A stretch of 64,000 nucleotides of DNA from Magnetospirillum fulvum (GCF_900108475.1 NZ_FNWO01000014.1:28954-92953), one strand, 5' to 3'; numbered from the stretch's first letter, positions 33,477 through 43,403 are shown. Translations and numbers: made by a program. Notes: generated from the sequence alone by a model not told the origin.

Positions 33477-33874
33477 ACGTTCCGTTATCGAGGGTGGCCC
33501 AAGGGGAACGCCCGGACAAACGACGAATCGGCGATGCGTTAAGGTTTATTCCGTATCTTCCGATCTGTCATCGTGTCTGGGTCTCTTTATCCCCATAATT
33601 TGGTTGTGTACCTTCGAATCGTTGCGGAATTTTAGCCGCGACGTGCCCAGAGTAGGGCATGATAGCGGCGAAGCGGTGATGCGCGCCAGCGATGGGTCCC
33701 GATGCGGCCTTGTCCGCTCCACCCAAAGTGAGAGGCAGCGCTCCAGCGAAGGGTAGACGTTGACGGGCACGGTTCGAGGCTTGGTCAACGGAAGAGTTTG
33801 TCGTGGCAGGGTATCGCCACGATAGGCCCCGCCGCGCGGGACGTGCGCGGCAACCACCTTTGGAGTGTAGACTC
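33477..33874 (+). other. Long structured 5' leader of pucBA operon 1
   Basis: About 390 bases separate the promoter from pucB1, against roughly 70 in the other two puc operons. No protein-coding frame is convincing. Hairpins are visible: CGTTGAC/GTCAACG (33758-33790) and CGTGGC/GCCACG (33802-33821). It may be a regulatory leader or hold inserted DNA with a second, nearer promoter. Confidence 0.5.
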
Positions 33875-34018
33875 ATGGCTGAGAAGAGAAGCTTGTCGGG
33901 CCTGACCGAAGAGGAAGCGGTTGAGGTTCATGATCAGTTCAAGACCACCTTCAGCGCGTTCCTGATCGTCGCCGCCGTCGCGCACGTTCTGGTGTGGGTT
34001 TGGAAGCCCTGGTTCTGA
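33875..34018 (+). CDS. pucB: LH2 antenna beta polypeptide PucB1
   Basis: A 47-residue single-helix antenna protein. His37 in AAVAHVLVW is the ligand of a B850 bacteriochlorophyll; His19 lies in the N-terminal VHDQF region near the B800 site. The C-terminus WVWKPWF is the LH2 beta signature. It matches the Phaeospirillum molischianum LH2 beta chain almost throughout, with one extra Lys (MAEKRS). TGGAG precedes the ATG at 33875. It pairs with pucA1 30 bases downstream in the intracytoplasmic membrane ring. Confidence 0.97.
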   Translation: MAEKRSLSGLTEEEAVEVHDQFKTTFSAFLIVAAVAHVLVWVWKPWF

Positions 34019-34036
34019 TTTAGACCAATTCCTTAG

Positions 34037-34222
<186 letters not shown>

Positions 34223-34253
34223 TTCACTCTTCCTGAGTGCTTTACTGAATGGA

Positions 34254-34300
34254 TACGGACGGGACTTGAGCGGTACGCTCGGTTCCGTCCGTAGCTTTTT
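34254..34300 (+). terminator. Terminator of pucBA operon 1
   Basis: TACGGACGG (34254-34262) pairs with CCGTCCGTA (34285-34293) over an inner GAGCG/CGCTC stem, then GCTTTTTC. The same structure follows pucA2 and pucA3. Confidence 0.9.
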
Positions 34301-34442
34301 CTAGAGCCTTTTCCATTCGAATGGAATCGGCTCTAGGATTTTGCCTAAGGCCGCAGCCCCTCCGAGGCTGGCGTGGCTCAAGCGCCGCTCGGGCTTGTCG
34401 CGCATTTCACCCTGACTTCTGTTTGAGTGGAATGCGCTCTAG
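34301..34442. repeat. CTAGAGC-bounded hairpin repeat, copy B
   Basis: An inverted near-copy of 14698-14837. It begins CTAGAGCCTTTTCCATTCGA, directly after the pucA1 terminator, and ends GAGTGGAATGCGCTCTAG. One terminal stem is partly changed (GCGCATTTCACCC in place of GCATTCCAC). Confidence 0.85.
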
Positions 34443-34843
34443 GGTCGGCTTCCGTCCGGTCCCGCCCGTCGTCAGCGCCAGCGCGATTGATCCGCCGCCT
34501 GATGGCCCGCTTCCCATTTCCCCTGTGACGACGACGTCCGCTCCCGGTGACCAGGGCGCGCGGAGGTGTCGTCGATTTCCTGTTGTCTGCCGTTTCCTGG
34601 CCCGGCCGCCCGCCTGGGCTCGATCGGAGGCGATCCGTTTCTGGTCCCGGTTTCCGTCGTTCGATCCCCCATGAGCGCGATGGTGGAAACGCAGTTCGGT
34701 GCGGGGCCGTCCGTCTTGTCCAGGATACGCGCAGCGGGCGCTGAGTTTTGATAGTTAATCCACCATAAATCACAGACTCCAGGCTCCCCCTCGGCCTGTC
34801 TTCGCGAGCGAAGATCAAAGTTTTGCGTCAGGCTAAAATCGAA
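34443..34843. other. Non-coding spacer between puc operons 1 and 2
   Basis: Short frames exist on both strands but none is protein-like or has start signals. The end of the stretch (AGGCTAAAATCGAA) is the conserved lead-in to the operon 2 promoter. Confidence 0.5.
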
Positions 34844-34872
34844 TTGACAGGGGAGGGCGTCAGTGCAAGATT
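34844..34872 (+). promoter_or_regulatory. pucBA operon 2 promoter
   Basis: TTGACA (34844-34849), a 17-base spacer, AAGATT (34867-34872), then ACAGTCCGTTAAT around the likely start site. It has the best match to consensus of the three puc promoters. The transcript leader would be about 65 bases. Confidence 0.75.
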
Positions 34873-34941
34873 ACAGTCCGTTAATGAGGCCTTGCAGCGA
34901 CGAGTTCCGCCGTTGCCCCCCATTATCTTGGAGTTCAAAAC

Positions 34942-35082
34942 ATGGCTGAAAGAAGCTTGTCGGGTTTGACCGAAGAAGAAGCGGTCGAGGTCAATGACCA
35001 GTTCAAGACCACCTTCTCCGCGTTCCTGATCCTCGCCGCCGTCGCGCACGTGCTGGTGTGGGTTTGGAAGCCCTGGTTCTGA
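34942..35082 (+). CDS. pucB: LH2 antenna beta polypeptide PucB2
   Basis: A 46-residue LH2 beta chain with the B850 ligand His36 in AAVAHVLVW and the WVWKPWF end. It differs from PucB1 by lacking the extra Lys, by Leu for Val in the helix and, most notably, by Asn at residue 18 (VNDQF) where PucB1 and PucB3 keep His. TTGGAG lies upstream of the ATG. Followed by pucA2 after 29 bases. Confidence 0.96.
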   Translation: MAERSLSGLTEEEAVEVNDQFKTTFSAFLILAAVAHVLVWVWKPWF

Positions 35083-35099
35083 TTTTCGACTTTTCTTAG

Positions 35100-35285
<186 letters not shown>

Positions 35286-35320
35286 TTCACTCTTAACAGA
35301 GTGTTTTATTGAACGGGTTG

Positions 35321-35365
35321 CGGACGGGACTTGAGCGTAGCGCTCGGTTCCGTCCGTAGCTTTTT
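35321..35365 (+). terminator. Terminator of pucBA operon 2
   Basis: CGGACGG (35321-35327) pairs with CCGTCCG (35350-35356) above an inner GAGCG/CGCTC stem, followed by TAGCTTTTT. A CACTC/GAGTG hairpin with a T-run precedes it at 35288-35307. Confidence 0.9.
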
Positions 35366-35595
35366 GGGGGGGTGCATTTCGTCTCCTCCCGTCGTCGCAG
35401 CGACGACACGCGGGTTTTGCCCGCTCCTTTGCCGCATAGCGGCCTTTCCCGTCTTATCGCCGCCCGATCAATCCGCTCCGTCACCGGGGCCGGATCGCGC
35501 TCGGCTGCTGCCCCCAATCTCCAGCTTTTTTAAAACAAAGGGGGTTCGGGGCTTGCCCCGACCGGGTGCGGGCGGGAGCCCGCCTATGGCCCGTC
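35366..35595. other. Non-coding spacer between puc operon 2 and ygiQ
   Basis: The stretch separates convergent genes. It contains inverted repeats such as GTCGTCGCAGCGACGAC (35392-35408) and GGGTTCGGGGCTTGCCCCGA (35550-35569), which may end transcription from both sides. No gene is seen. Confidence 0.5.
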
Positions 35596-37605
35596 TCAGC
35601 GCGATCGACGTGGCGGCGGGGCCTTGCCCGTCATCGGCGGAGCCGCTGGCCGACGGGTCGGTGCGGCGGGGCCAGGTCGTTTGCCGCCACGGGGGACAAG
35701 GTGGTGTGGGCCAGAGCCGATCAAATCGGCGCGTCCCATCTTCATCAACGCCTCGCGCAGGATCGGAGCGTTCTCGGGATCGTGCCAGCGCAGGAACGCC
35801 TTGTGGAGGCGACGCTGGCGCAGGCCCTTGGCGGTAAAGACGGTCGGGCTGTCGCGCTCGATTGGACGGAGCGGGTTGCGGTCGCTGTGATACATCGCGG
35901 TCGCCAGCGTCATCGGCGTGGGCAGGAAGGTCTGGACCTGATCGAGCCGGTAATCGTTGCGCTTCAGCCACAAAGCGAGGTTCAGCATGTCCTCGTCGGT
36001 GGTACCGGGATGGGCGGCGATGAAATAGGGGATCAGCCGCAGCCGCTTGCCCGAGCGGCGCGCCGAGGCCTCGAACAGGGTGCGGAAGCGTTCGAACACC
36101 TCGACTCCCGGCTTCATCATCAGCGACAGCGGCCCCGATTCGGTGTGTTCGGGGGCGATTTTGAGGGTACCGCCGACATGGTGGCGGACCAGTTCATCGA
36201 CATAGGCCGGGCTGTTGAGCGCGATATCGTAGCGGACGCCCGAGGCGACCGAGACGGTATGCACCCCCGGCACGGCGCGGGCGGCGCGATAGAGCGCGAC
36301 CAAGGGGGCGTGGTCGGTGACCAGCGAGGGGCAGGGGGCGGGGAACAGACAGGACAGCCGCCGACATTTGGCCTGGGCGCGGGGCTTGCCGCAACCCAGC
36401 CGCCACATATTGGCGGTCGGGCCGCCGAGATCGGAAATCGCCCCGGTGAAACCGGCGGTGCAATCGCGGATCGTCGCGATCTCGCGCAGCACGGAGTCGG
36501 GCGAACGGTTCTGGACGATGCGGCCTTCATGGGTGGTGATCGAACAGAAGGTACAGCCGCCGAAACAGCCCCGCACGATTGCGACCGAGAAACGGATCAT
36601 CTCCCACGCCGGAATGCGGCCGCTCCCGTGGCCGGGATGGGGGGCGCGGGCATAGGGCAGTTCGTGGACGGCGTCGAGATCGGGAGTGGCGAGCGGCAAA
36701 GGCGGCGGGGACAGCCAGACCTCTTTGTCGCCGTGACGCTGGACCAGCGGGCGGGCGTTGAGCGGGTTGGTCTCGGCGTGCAGGATGCGGGTCGCGTGGG
36801 CGTACAGCACCGGATCGTCGCGCACTTGCTCGAAGGCGGGCAGCCGCACCACCACCCGGTCGGGATCGGCGGCGGCGGGGGCGGGCGGGTGAATGCCGTC
36901 CAGCCCGCTTTCGTCGATCACGGTCCAGCCCTCGGGGACGCAATCCCGCACCGTCGCGGTGCCGCGAATGTCGCCCATCGCCCGGAGGGATTCACCCCGG
37001 GCGGCGCGGTGGGCGATGTCGATCACCGCCCGCTCGCCATTGCCGAACACCAGCAGGTCGGCCTTGGCATCGAGCAGGATCGAGCGGCGCAGCTTTTCCG
37101 ACCAGATGTCGAAATGAGCGACCCGGCGCAAGCTGGCCTCGATCCCGCCCAGCACGATGGGAACGTCGCGGAACGCCTCGCGGCAGCGTTGGGCATAGAC
37201 GATCACGGCGCGGTCGGGCCGCTTGCCCCCTTCGCCGCCGGGGGTATAGGCGTCGTCGCTGCGGATGCGGCGGTCGGCGGTATAGCGGTTGACCATCGAA
37301 TCCATGTTGCCGCCGGTGACGCCGAAGAACAGCCGGGGCCGCCCCAACGCCGCGAAGGCGTCGGGGCTGCTCCAATCGGGTTGGGCGATGATGCCGACCC
37401 GAAAGCCCTCGGCCTCGAGGACGCGGCCGATCACCGCCATCCCGAAACTGGGATGATCGACATAGGCGTCGCCGGTGACCAGCACGACGTCGCAGCATTC
37501 CCAGCCCAGCCGGTCCATCTCGGCACGGGTCATCGGCAGGTGGGGGGCGGTCTGCCGCGGTTGGGACCGTGAGAACAGAGCGGGAAGCGAAGACAGATCG
37601 GTCAC
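35596..37605 (-). CDS. YgiQ family radical SAM protein
   Basis: A 669-residue protein. The N-terminal B12-binding-like part starts [20 protein letters not shown] and includes [15 protein letters not shown]. The radical SAM core has [13 protein letters not shown] (Cys-x3-Cys-x2-Cys, iron-sulfur ligands) and [10 protein letters not shown]. The C-terminal DUF3362-like region has [17 protein letters not shown], ending in a Pro/Arg-rich tail. The substrate of YgiQ is unknown. The start is GTG at 37605, within GGAGGCCGTG. GGAGG overlaps the end of pepF, 6 bases away, so the two form an operon. Confidence 0.93.
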   Translation of the reverse strand: MTDLSSLPALFSRSQPRQTAPHLPMTRAEMDRLGWECCDVVLVTGDAYVDHPSFGMAVIGRVLEAEGFRVGIIAQPDWSSPDAFAALGRPRLFFGVTGGNMDSMVNRYTADRRIRSDDAYTPGGEGGKRPDRAVIVYAQRCREAFRDVPIVLGGIEASLRRVAHFDIWSEKLRRSILLDAKADLLVFGNGERAVIDIAHRAARGESLRAMGDIRGTATVRDCVPEGWTVIDESGLDGIHPPAPAAADPDRVVVRLPAFEQVRDDPVLYAHATRILHAETNPLNARPLVQRHGDKEVWLSPPPLPLATPDLDAVHELPYARAPHPGHGSGRIPAWEMIRFSVAIVRGCFGGCTFCSITTHEGRIVQNRSPDSVLREIATIRDCTAGFTGAISDLGGPTANMWRLGCGKPRAQAKCRRLSCLFPAPCPSLVTDHAPLVALYRAARAVPGVHTVSVASGVRYDIALNSPAYVDELVRHHVGGTLKIAPEHTESGPLSLMMKPGVEVFERFRTLFEASARRSGKRLRLIPYFIAAHPGTTDEDMLNLALWLKRNDYRLDQVQTFLPTPMTLATAMYHSDRNPLRPIERDSPTVFTAKGLRQRRLHKAFLRWHDPENAPILREALMKMGRADLIGSGPHHLVPRGGKRPGPAAPTRRPAAPPMTGKAPPPRRSR

Positions 37606-37611
37606 GGCCTC

Positions 37612-39399
37612 CTACATCCGCTCCAACTCGTCGATGAAGCCGATCACGACGTCCAGCCCCTGACGCCAGAAATCGGGATTGGCGGCATCCAGCCCGAACG
37701 GGGCCAGCAGGTCGCCGTGGCGGAGCGTGCCGCCCGCCCGCAGCATGTCGAGATAGCGATCGGGGAAGTTGGGGATGCTCCCGGCGGCATAGGCCGAATA
37801 GAGCGAATTGACCAGGCAATCGCCGAACGCATAGGCATAGACGTAGAAGGGCGAATGGACGAAGTGGGGGATATAGGCCCAGTAATTCTTGTATTCCTCG
37901 TCGAAGCGGAAGGTCGGCCCCAGGCTGTCGGTCTGGACCTGCATCCACAATTCGCCGATCCGCTCGGGCGACAGTTCGCCCTGGCGGCGCTCTTCGTGCA
38001 CCAGCGATTCGAAATCGTAAAAGGCGATCTGGCGGACGACGGTATTCAGCATGTCCTCGACCTTGCCCGCCAGCATGATCCGCCGCCGCTTGGGGTCGGT
38101 CTCGCGGCCGAGCAGGGCGCGGAAGGTCAGCATCTCGCCGAACACCGAGGCGGTCTCGGCCAGGGTCAGCGGGGTATCGGACATCAGCCCGCCCTGGCCG
38201 CCAGCCAGGATCTGGTGCACGCCGTGGCCCAGTTCGTGGGCCAGCGTCATCACGTCGCGGGTGCGGCCCATGAAATTGACGAGCAGATAGGGGTGGGCCG
38301 ACGGCACGGTGGGATGGGCAAAGGCGCCGGGCGACTTGCCGGGACGGGTGGGGGCGTCGATCCACTTGTTGTCGAAGAAGCGGCGGCCCAGCGCTTCCAT
38401 CTCGGGCGAGAAGGCGCCATAGGCCCCAAGCACGAGGTCGCGCGCCTCGGTCCAGCTATAGAGGCGGTCGTCATCGTCGGGCAGGGGGGCGTTGCGGTCC
38501 CAGTAATCGAGCGTCTCGACCCCGAACCACTTCGCCTTCAGGGCGTAATAGCGGTGGGCCAACTCGCCGTAGCATTCCTTGACCGAGGCGGCCAGGGCAT
38601 CGACGACATGGTCTTCGACCTGATTGGACAGGTTGCGAAAGGATTGCGGCCGGGCATAGCGCCGCCAGCGGTCGTCGATCTCCTTTTCCTTGGTCAGGGT
38701 GTTGGTGATCAGCGCGAACAGCGGCGCGTTCTCCCCCAGCACCTGCCCCAACGATTTCGCCGCTTCCTTGCGCTTGGCCCCGTCGGTGTCGGAGAGAAGG
38801 TTCAGCGCCTCGGCCGAGGTCAGGTCGCGGCCGCCAATCGGAAAGCGCAGCCGCGCCATCGTCTCGTCGAACAGGCGGTGCCAGGCGGCGGTGCCGACGA
38901 CGTGAAGGTCGTGCAGCATCTTTTCCAATTCGTCGGACAATTGGTGATCGCGGAAGACCCGGATGTCGCGCAGCCAGGGGGCATAGCGGCGCGCTTCGGG
39001 CGCGTCCAGCAGCCGCTCCAGCACCGCTTCGTCCAGCCGGTTGATCTCCAGCGTAAAAAACAGGGTGTGACTGGAAATATCGGTGACCCGCTCCTGCATG
39101 CTCTGATAGAAGCGTCCGCGCTCGGGGTCGGACACGTCTGCCGCATACAACAGTTGCGCATACGACATAATCCGTCCCAAAATGTCGCCGATACGTTCGT
39201 ATTCGATCAGAGCGGCACCGAAATCGGGACCGTTCAGTTCGTGCAGCCGGCCAGAATGGTGTTTGTCGAATGTCTTTGCAGCTTCATAAGCAGTGGCGAG
39301 ATCGTCCTTTAGGCGTGACGAATCCGGTCCCGGATACAGATCCGAGAGGTCCCATTCGGGAAGTTGGACGTTCGCAACTGCGGAAGCCTGATGAGTCAT
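37612..39399 (-). CDS. pepF: Oligoendopeptidase F (M3 family metallopeptidase)
   Basis: A 595-residue zinc peptidase. The HELGHGVH motif binds zinc, and downstream ETASVFGEML supplies the third ligand. The N-terminal part (LPEWDLSDLYPG) is typical of PepF/M3B enzymes. It cuts short peptides in the cytoplasm. The ATG at 39399 with AAGGAG upstream gives the family length; a longer frame to 39714 is rejected because it overlaps the divergent gene. It shares a 67-base spacer with the acyl-CoA synthetase. Confidence 0.94.
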   Translation of the reverse strand: MTHQASAVANVQLPEWDLSDLYPGPDSSRLKDDLATAYEAAKTFDKHHSGRLHELNGPDFGAALIEYERIGDILGRIMSYAQLLYAADVSDPERGRFYQSMQERVTDISSHTLFFTLEINRLDEAVLERLLDAPEARRYAPWLRDIRVFRDHQLSDELEKMLHDLHVVGTAAWHRLFDETMARLRFPIGGRDLTSAEALNLLSDTDGAKRKEAAKSLGQVLGENAPLFALITNTLTKEKEIDDRWRRYARPQSFRNLSNQVEDHVVDALAASVKECYGELAHRYYALKAKWFGVETLDYWDRNAPLPDDDDRLYSWTEARDLVLGAYGAFSPEMEALGRRFFDNKWIDAPTRPGKSPGAFAHPTVPSAHPYLLVNFMGRTRDVMTLAHELGHGVHQILAGGQGGLMSDTPLTLAETASVFGEMLTFRALLGRETDPKRRRIMLAGKVEDMLNTVVRQIAFYDFESLVHEERRQGELSPERIGELWMQVQTDSLGPTFRFDEEYKNYWAYIPHFVHSPFYVYAYAFGDCLVNSLYSAYAAGSIPNFPDRYLDMLRAGGTLRHGDLLAPFGLDAANPDFWRQGLDVVIGFIDELERM

Positions 39400-39466
39400 G
39401 CGCTGTCTCCTTGTGCCAGTCGCAAATATAGGTATCACTGTATCAGGGGAACAGGGAGATCGTCGC

Positions 39467-41311
39467 ATGGAGGATATTCGCGCCTGCAAAAGCCTGCCGG
39501 GCATGTTTTTCGACTGGGCGGCCCGGTTGGGGGACAAGCCGTTTCTGGCGGCGCGGCGTGACGGGGAATGGCGGACGCAATCATGGCGCGCCGTTGCCGA
39601 CGAGGTGATTGCGCTTGCCGCCGGTCTGGAGCGGCTGGGCATCGTTGCCGGCGACCGGGTGGTGCTGGTTGGCGAGAACCGACCGGAATGGGCGATTGCC
39701 GATCTGGCGATCATGGCGGCCGGGGCGATTTCCGTTCCCGCCTACACCACCAATACCGTCGCCGACCATTGTCACATCCTGGATAATTCCGGGGCCAAGC
39801 TGGCGATCGTTTCGACTCCGGCGCTGGCGCGGCGGGTGCTTGCCGCCGCCGCCGAGGCCCGTGCCCGGCCGGGGGTGATCGTGATCGACCCGCCCTTCGC
39901 CGACCCGCCCGAGGGAATTGTCCGCCATACCTGGGACGACGTGCTGGCGTTGGGTCGGGCAAGCGGAAGCGAGGCGCGGGTGCGCGCCCGCGTCGCCGGT
40001 CTGCGCCGCGACAATACCGCCTGTATCATCCACACGTCGGGGACCGGGGGGGTGCCCAAGGGGGTGATGCTGTCGCATGGCGCGATCTTGCACAATTGTC
40101 ATGGCGCCGCGCTTTTGGTCGATGATCTGAATGGCGGGGTTCATTACGACGAAGTGTTCCTGTCGTTCCTGCCGCTGTCGCATGCCTACGAGCATACTGC
40201 CGGGCTGTTCCTGCCGATTTCGATCGGGGCGTCGATCTATTACGCCGACAGCATCGAGCATCTCTCCGCCAACATGCTCGAGGTCCGCCCCACCATCATG
40301 ACGGCGGTGCCGCGTCTGTATGACAGCATCCGCATCCGCATCCTGAAGGGGTTGAGCAAGGCCGGGCGGGTGCGCCAGAGCCTGTTCCACGCCGCTTTGA
40401 CGCTTGGTACCCGCCGGATCGACCAGGACGGGCGGTTGGGGCCGCTCGATACCGTGGCCGACCGGGTGCTGGAACGGGTGGTGCGCGACAAAATCCGCGA
40501 CCGCTTCGGCGGCCGGTTGAAGGCGTTCGTCTCTGGCGGCGCGCCGCTGCCGCCCGAGGTCGGCCGCTTCTTCCTGGCACTCGGCGTCACCATCCTGCAA
40601 GGCTATGGCCAGACCGAAGCCGCCCCGGTGATCAGCGTCAATCGCCCCGGCCGGGTCCGGGTCGAATCCGTCGGCTCGGCGATCGAGGGTGTCGAACTGC
40701 GCATCGCCGAGGACGGCGAAATCCTGGTCCGCGGCGAATTGGTGATGCAGGGCTATTGGCAAGACTCGGCCTCGACCGCCGCCGCGATCGATCCCGATGG
40801 CTGGCTGCATACCGGCGATATCGGGGTGATCGACCCCGACGGCAATCTGCGGATCACCGACCGCAAGAAGGATATCATCGTCAATTCCGGCGGCGACAAC
40901 GTCTCGCCGCAGCGGATCGAGTGTCTGCTGACCCTCCAGCCCGGCATCGCCCAGGCGATGGTGCATGGCGATCGTCGGCCGCATCTGGTCGCCCTGATCG
41001 TGCCCGATCCCGAGCGGGTCCAGGCGTTGGGCTCGCCGCCGCGCACTCCCGAGCGGGTGGTGATCGAACATCCCCGCCTCAAGGCCGAGATCGCCCAGGC
41101 GGTCGAGCAGGTCAATGCCCGGCTGGCCCCGGTCGAGCGCATCCGCCGCTTCGCCGTGCTGGCCGAGCCGTTCTCGGTCGAGAACGGATTGTTGACGCCG
41201 ACGATGAAAATCCGTCGCCACCTGATCCGTGAAAGCCACGCCGAGATCCTGGACGGGATGTACGAAGATCGCCAGACGCGGGCGGCGCGCCCCAAGGCCG
41301 AGGCGATGTAG
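39467..41311 (+). CDS. Long-chain acyl-CoA synthetase (AMP-binding enzyme)
   Basis: A 614-residue AMP-forming ligase. The N-terminus resembles FadD15/FAA1-type enzymes. Motifs are the phosphate loop HTSGTGGVPKGVMLSH (consensus TSGTTG, here with Gly for the second Thr), the A5 motif GYGQTEAAPVIS, the A7 motif DGWLHTGDIG, the A8 hinge ITDRKKDIIVNSGGDNVSPQ and a C-terminal Lys in TPTMKIRR. It activates fatty acids to acyl-CoA. The ATG has AGGGAG 7 bases upstream. It is divergent from pepF and ~170 bases from rsmB. Confidence 0.92.
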   Translation: MEDIRACKSLPGMFFDWAARLGDKPFLAARRDGEWRTQSWRAVADEVIALAAGLERLGIVAGDRVVLVGENRPEWAIADLAIMAAGAISVPAYTTNTVADHCHILDNSGAKLAIVSTPALARRVLAAAAEARARPGVIVIDPPFADPPEGIVRHTWDDVLALGRASGSEARVRARVAGLRRDNTACIIHTSGTGGVPKGVMLSHGAILHNCHGAALLVDDLNGGVHYDEVFLSFLPLSHAYEHTAGLFLPISIGASIYYADSIEHLSANMLEVRPTIMTAVPRLYDSIRIRILKGLSKAGRVRQSLFHAALTLGTRRIDQDGRLGPLDTVADRVLERVVRDKIRDRFGGRLKAFVSGGAPLPPEVGRFFLALGVTILQGYGQTEAAPVISVNRPGRVRVESVGSAIEGVELRIAEDGEILVRGELVMQGYWQDSASTAAAIDPDGWLHTGDIGVIDPDGNLRITDRKKDIIVNSGGDNVSPQRIECLLTLQPGIAQAMVHGDRRPHLVALIVPDPERVQALGSPPRTPERVVIEHPRLKAEIAQAVEQVNARLAPVERIRRFAVLAEPFSVENGLLTPTMKIRRHLIRESHAEILDGMYEDRQTRAARPKAEAM

Positions 41312-41478
41312 CGACGTCGATACCGGGCGCGGCACGAGCTTTTGTTGCTTTTGCCGCCCCGGCTGCACTATGAGTCGGCTCCCGTTCCCGCCGCGCACGG
41401 GAGCGGCCGGCGGCCTCGTCGGGCCGCGCCGATGGGCGCATCCTGGCCCGCGTTCACTTCTTTTTCAGGTGCTTTGCC

Positions 41479-42780
41479 ATGACTCCCGCCGCCAGACTTC
41501 AGGCTGCCATCGACGTTCTGTCCGCGATCGAGAAATCGGCCAAGCCCGCCGATTCCGTCGCCGCCTCGTATTACCGCGACCGCCGCTATATCGGGGCCAA
41601 GGATCGCCGCGCCGTCGCCGAGGTGGTGTGGCGGGTGCTGCGCCGCCGCGCCCGGATTGATTGGTGGCTGCGGTTCTTCGAGGTCGAGGAGATCGATTCG
41701 CGCAGTCGGGTGCTGGCCGACATGGCGCTGGAAGGCATCCAGCCCGACCCCGATCTGTTTCGCGGTCCGCATTCGGCCTGGGCTCCCGAGCCGGAAGAGC
41801 GCCGCTTTATCGAGCGGATGCTGGAACTGAAATCGCCGTTCCACCGCGATATGCCGCCGCATGTCCGCTCGGAATATCCGGAATGGATCGAACCGCGTCT
41901 GGTCGCTCTGTTCGGCGACACGCTCGGCGACGAAATGGGGGCAATGCGCGACGAAGCGCCGCTTGACCTGCGCGTCAACGCGTTGAAGGCAACGCGCGAG
42001 CAGGCGATTGCCGCCCTGGCTGCGGAAAAGATCCGGGCCGAGCCGACCGCGCTGTCGCCGTTGGGGCTGCGGCTGGCGTCGCGGCTGCCGCTGGTGCAGA
42101 TCCAGGCGTGGCGCGACGGGCTGATCGAGGTCCAGGACGAGGGCTCGCAACTGGTCGCGCTGATCGTGGGCGCCAAGCCCGGGATGGCGGTGGTCGATTA
42201 TTGCGCCGGGGCCGGGGGCAAGACCCTGGCGATTGCGGCCGCGATGGCCAACAAAGGCCGTCTGGTCGCCTGCGACGTCGCCAGTTGGCGGGTTGATCGC
42301 GCCGGGGACCGCCTGCGTCGCGCCGGAGTCCACAACGTCACCCGGCGGGTGATCGAGGGCGAGTCCGACAAATGGATCAAGCGCTCGGCCGGAAGCTTCG
42401 ACCGCGTCCTGGTCGATGCGCCCTGTACCGGGACCGGGACGTGGCGGCGCAATCCGGATGCGAAATGGCAGTTGGGCGAGTCCGATCTGCTTGAACTGAT
42501 CGGACGTCAACGCGACATCCTGACCAGCGCGGCGCGGCTGGTCCGTCCCGGCGGGCGGCTGATCCACGCCACCTGTTCGCTGATGACGGAGGAGAACGAG
42601 GCCCAGGTCGAGGCGTTCCTGGCCGCCCATCCCGAGTATCGGCAGGTTCCGATCGACGAAGTGTGGGCCGAAACGCTGGGCACCCCCTGTCCGGTGGCGG
42701 GACCGCATCTGCGGCTGACCCCGCTGCGCCACCACACCGACGGCTTTTTTGCCTCGGTGCTGGAGCGGGCGGCGGGCTGA
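41479..42780 (+). CDS. rsmB: RsmB/NOP family 16S rRNA (cytosine-5) methyltransferase
   Basis: A 433-residue protein. The N-terminal NusB-like helical part leads into a Rossmann methyltransferase: SAM loop VVDYCAGAGGKTLAIAA, motif IV DAPCTGTGTWRRNPD with one catalytic Cys, and motif VI ATCSLMTEENEAQV with the second. It is most like the RsmB (Sun) group that methylates C967 of 16S rRNA; a related NOP-family target is possible. GGTG lies 8 bases before the ATG. Followed by pucBA operon 3 after a short gap. Confidence 0.85.
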   Translation: MTPAARLQAAIDVLSAIEKSAKPADSVAASYYRDRRYIGAKDRRAVAEVVWRVLRRRARIDWWLRFFEVEEIDSRSRVLADMALEGIQPDPDLFRGPHSAWAPEPEERRFIERMLELKSPFHRDMPPHVRSEYPEWIEPRLVALFGDTLGDEMGAMRDEAPLDLRVNALKATREQAIAALAAEKIRAEPTALSPLGLRLASRLPLVQIQAWRDGLIEVQDEGSQLVALIVGAKPGMAVVDYCAGAGGKTLAIAAAMANKGRLVACDVASWRVDRAGDRLRRAGVHNVTRRVIEGESDKWIKRSAGSFDRVLVDAPCTGTGTWRRNPDAKWQLGESDLLELIGRQRDILTSAARLVRPGGRLIHATCSLMTEENEAQVEAFLAAHPEYRQVPIDEVWAETLGTPCPVAGPHLRLTPLRHHTDGFFASVLERAAG

Positions 42781-42836
42781 TCGCCGCCGCTACCGATGCG
42801 GGTGGTCGGGAAAAACGATCTGGCCCGAAATTCGGT

Positions 42837-42865
42837 TTGACTTCGGCAATCTTCAATGCAACATT
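42837..42865 (+). promoter_or_regulatory. pucBA operon 3 promoter
   Basis: TTGACT (42837-42842), a 17-base spacer ending CAATGC, AACATT (42860-42865), then ACATTCCGTTAAT. The TCCGTTAAT block and spacing match operon 2, but the -35 and -10 are each weaker, so lower or more regulated expression is likely. Confidence 0.68.
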
Positions 42866-42934
42866 ACATTCCGTTAATACGGCCCGGCAGCGGCGGACCC
42901 CGCTCGTTGCCCCCATCGTGATGGAGTGACATAC

Positions 42935-43075
42935 ATGGCTGAGAGAAGCTTGTCGGGTTTGACCGAACAGGAAGCCGCTGAATTCCACGGCCAGTTCCAG
43001 ACCACTTTCCTGACCTTCCTCGTGTTCGCCGTTGCGGCGCACGTGCTGGTTTGGGCCTGGAAGCCCTGGTTCTGA
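42935..43075 (+). CDS. pucB: LH2 antenna beta polypeptide PucB3, divergent
   Basis: A 46-residue LH2 beta chain with B850 ligand His36 (AVAAHVLVW), His18 kept, and the AWKPWF end. It is the most divergent of the three: the helix reads FQTTFLTFLVFAVAAH, with Phe and Leu substitutions near the B850 pigment. That may shift the absorption band. GGAGTGA precedes the ATG. Confidence 0.95.
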   Translation: MAERSLSGLTEQEAAEFHGQFQTTFLTFLVFAVAAHVLVWAWKPWF

Positions 43076-43080
43076 TCTAG

Positions 43081-43278
<198 letters not shown>

Positions 43279-43310
43279 TCACTCTTCACGAGTGACTTTA
43301 CTTTGGTGAG

Positions 43311-43354
43311 ACGGACGGATCTGAGCTAACGCTCGGGTCCGTCCGTTGCCGTTT
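43311..43354 (+). terminator. Terminator of pucBA operon 3
   Basis: ACGGACGGA (43311-43319) pairs with TCCGTCCGT (43338-43346) over a GAGC/GCTC inner stem; the T-run is weak (TGCCGTTT). A CACTC/GAGTG hairpin at 43280-43294 precedes it, as in the other puc operons. Confidence 0.85.
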
Positions 43355-43403
43355 CTAGAGCCTTTTCCATTCAAATAGAATCGGCTCTAAGGCCGCAGCC
43401 CCC
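43355..43403. repeat. CTAGAGC hairpin repeat, partial copy C
   Basis: CTAGAGCCTTTTCCATTCAA and its pairing arm TAGAATCGGCTCTAA match the first hairpin of copy B, then GGCCGCAGCCCC from the middle. The second half is missing. As with operon 1, it directly follows the puc terminator. Confidence 0.8.

Noticed and set aside
35566-37572. A 668-residue plus-strand frame opposite ygiQ
   Set aside because: Antisense shadow; the minus strand encodes an unmistakable radical SAM protein.
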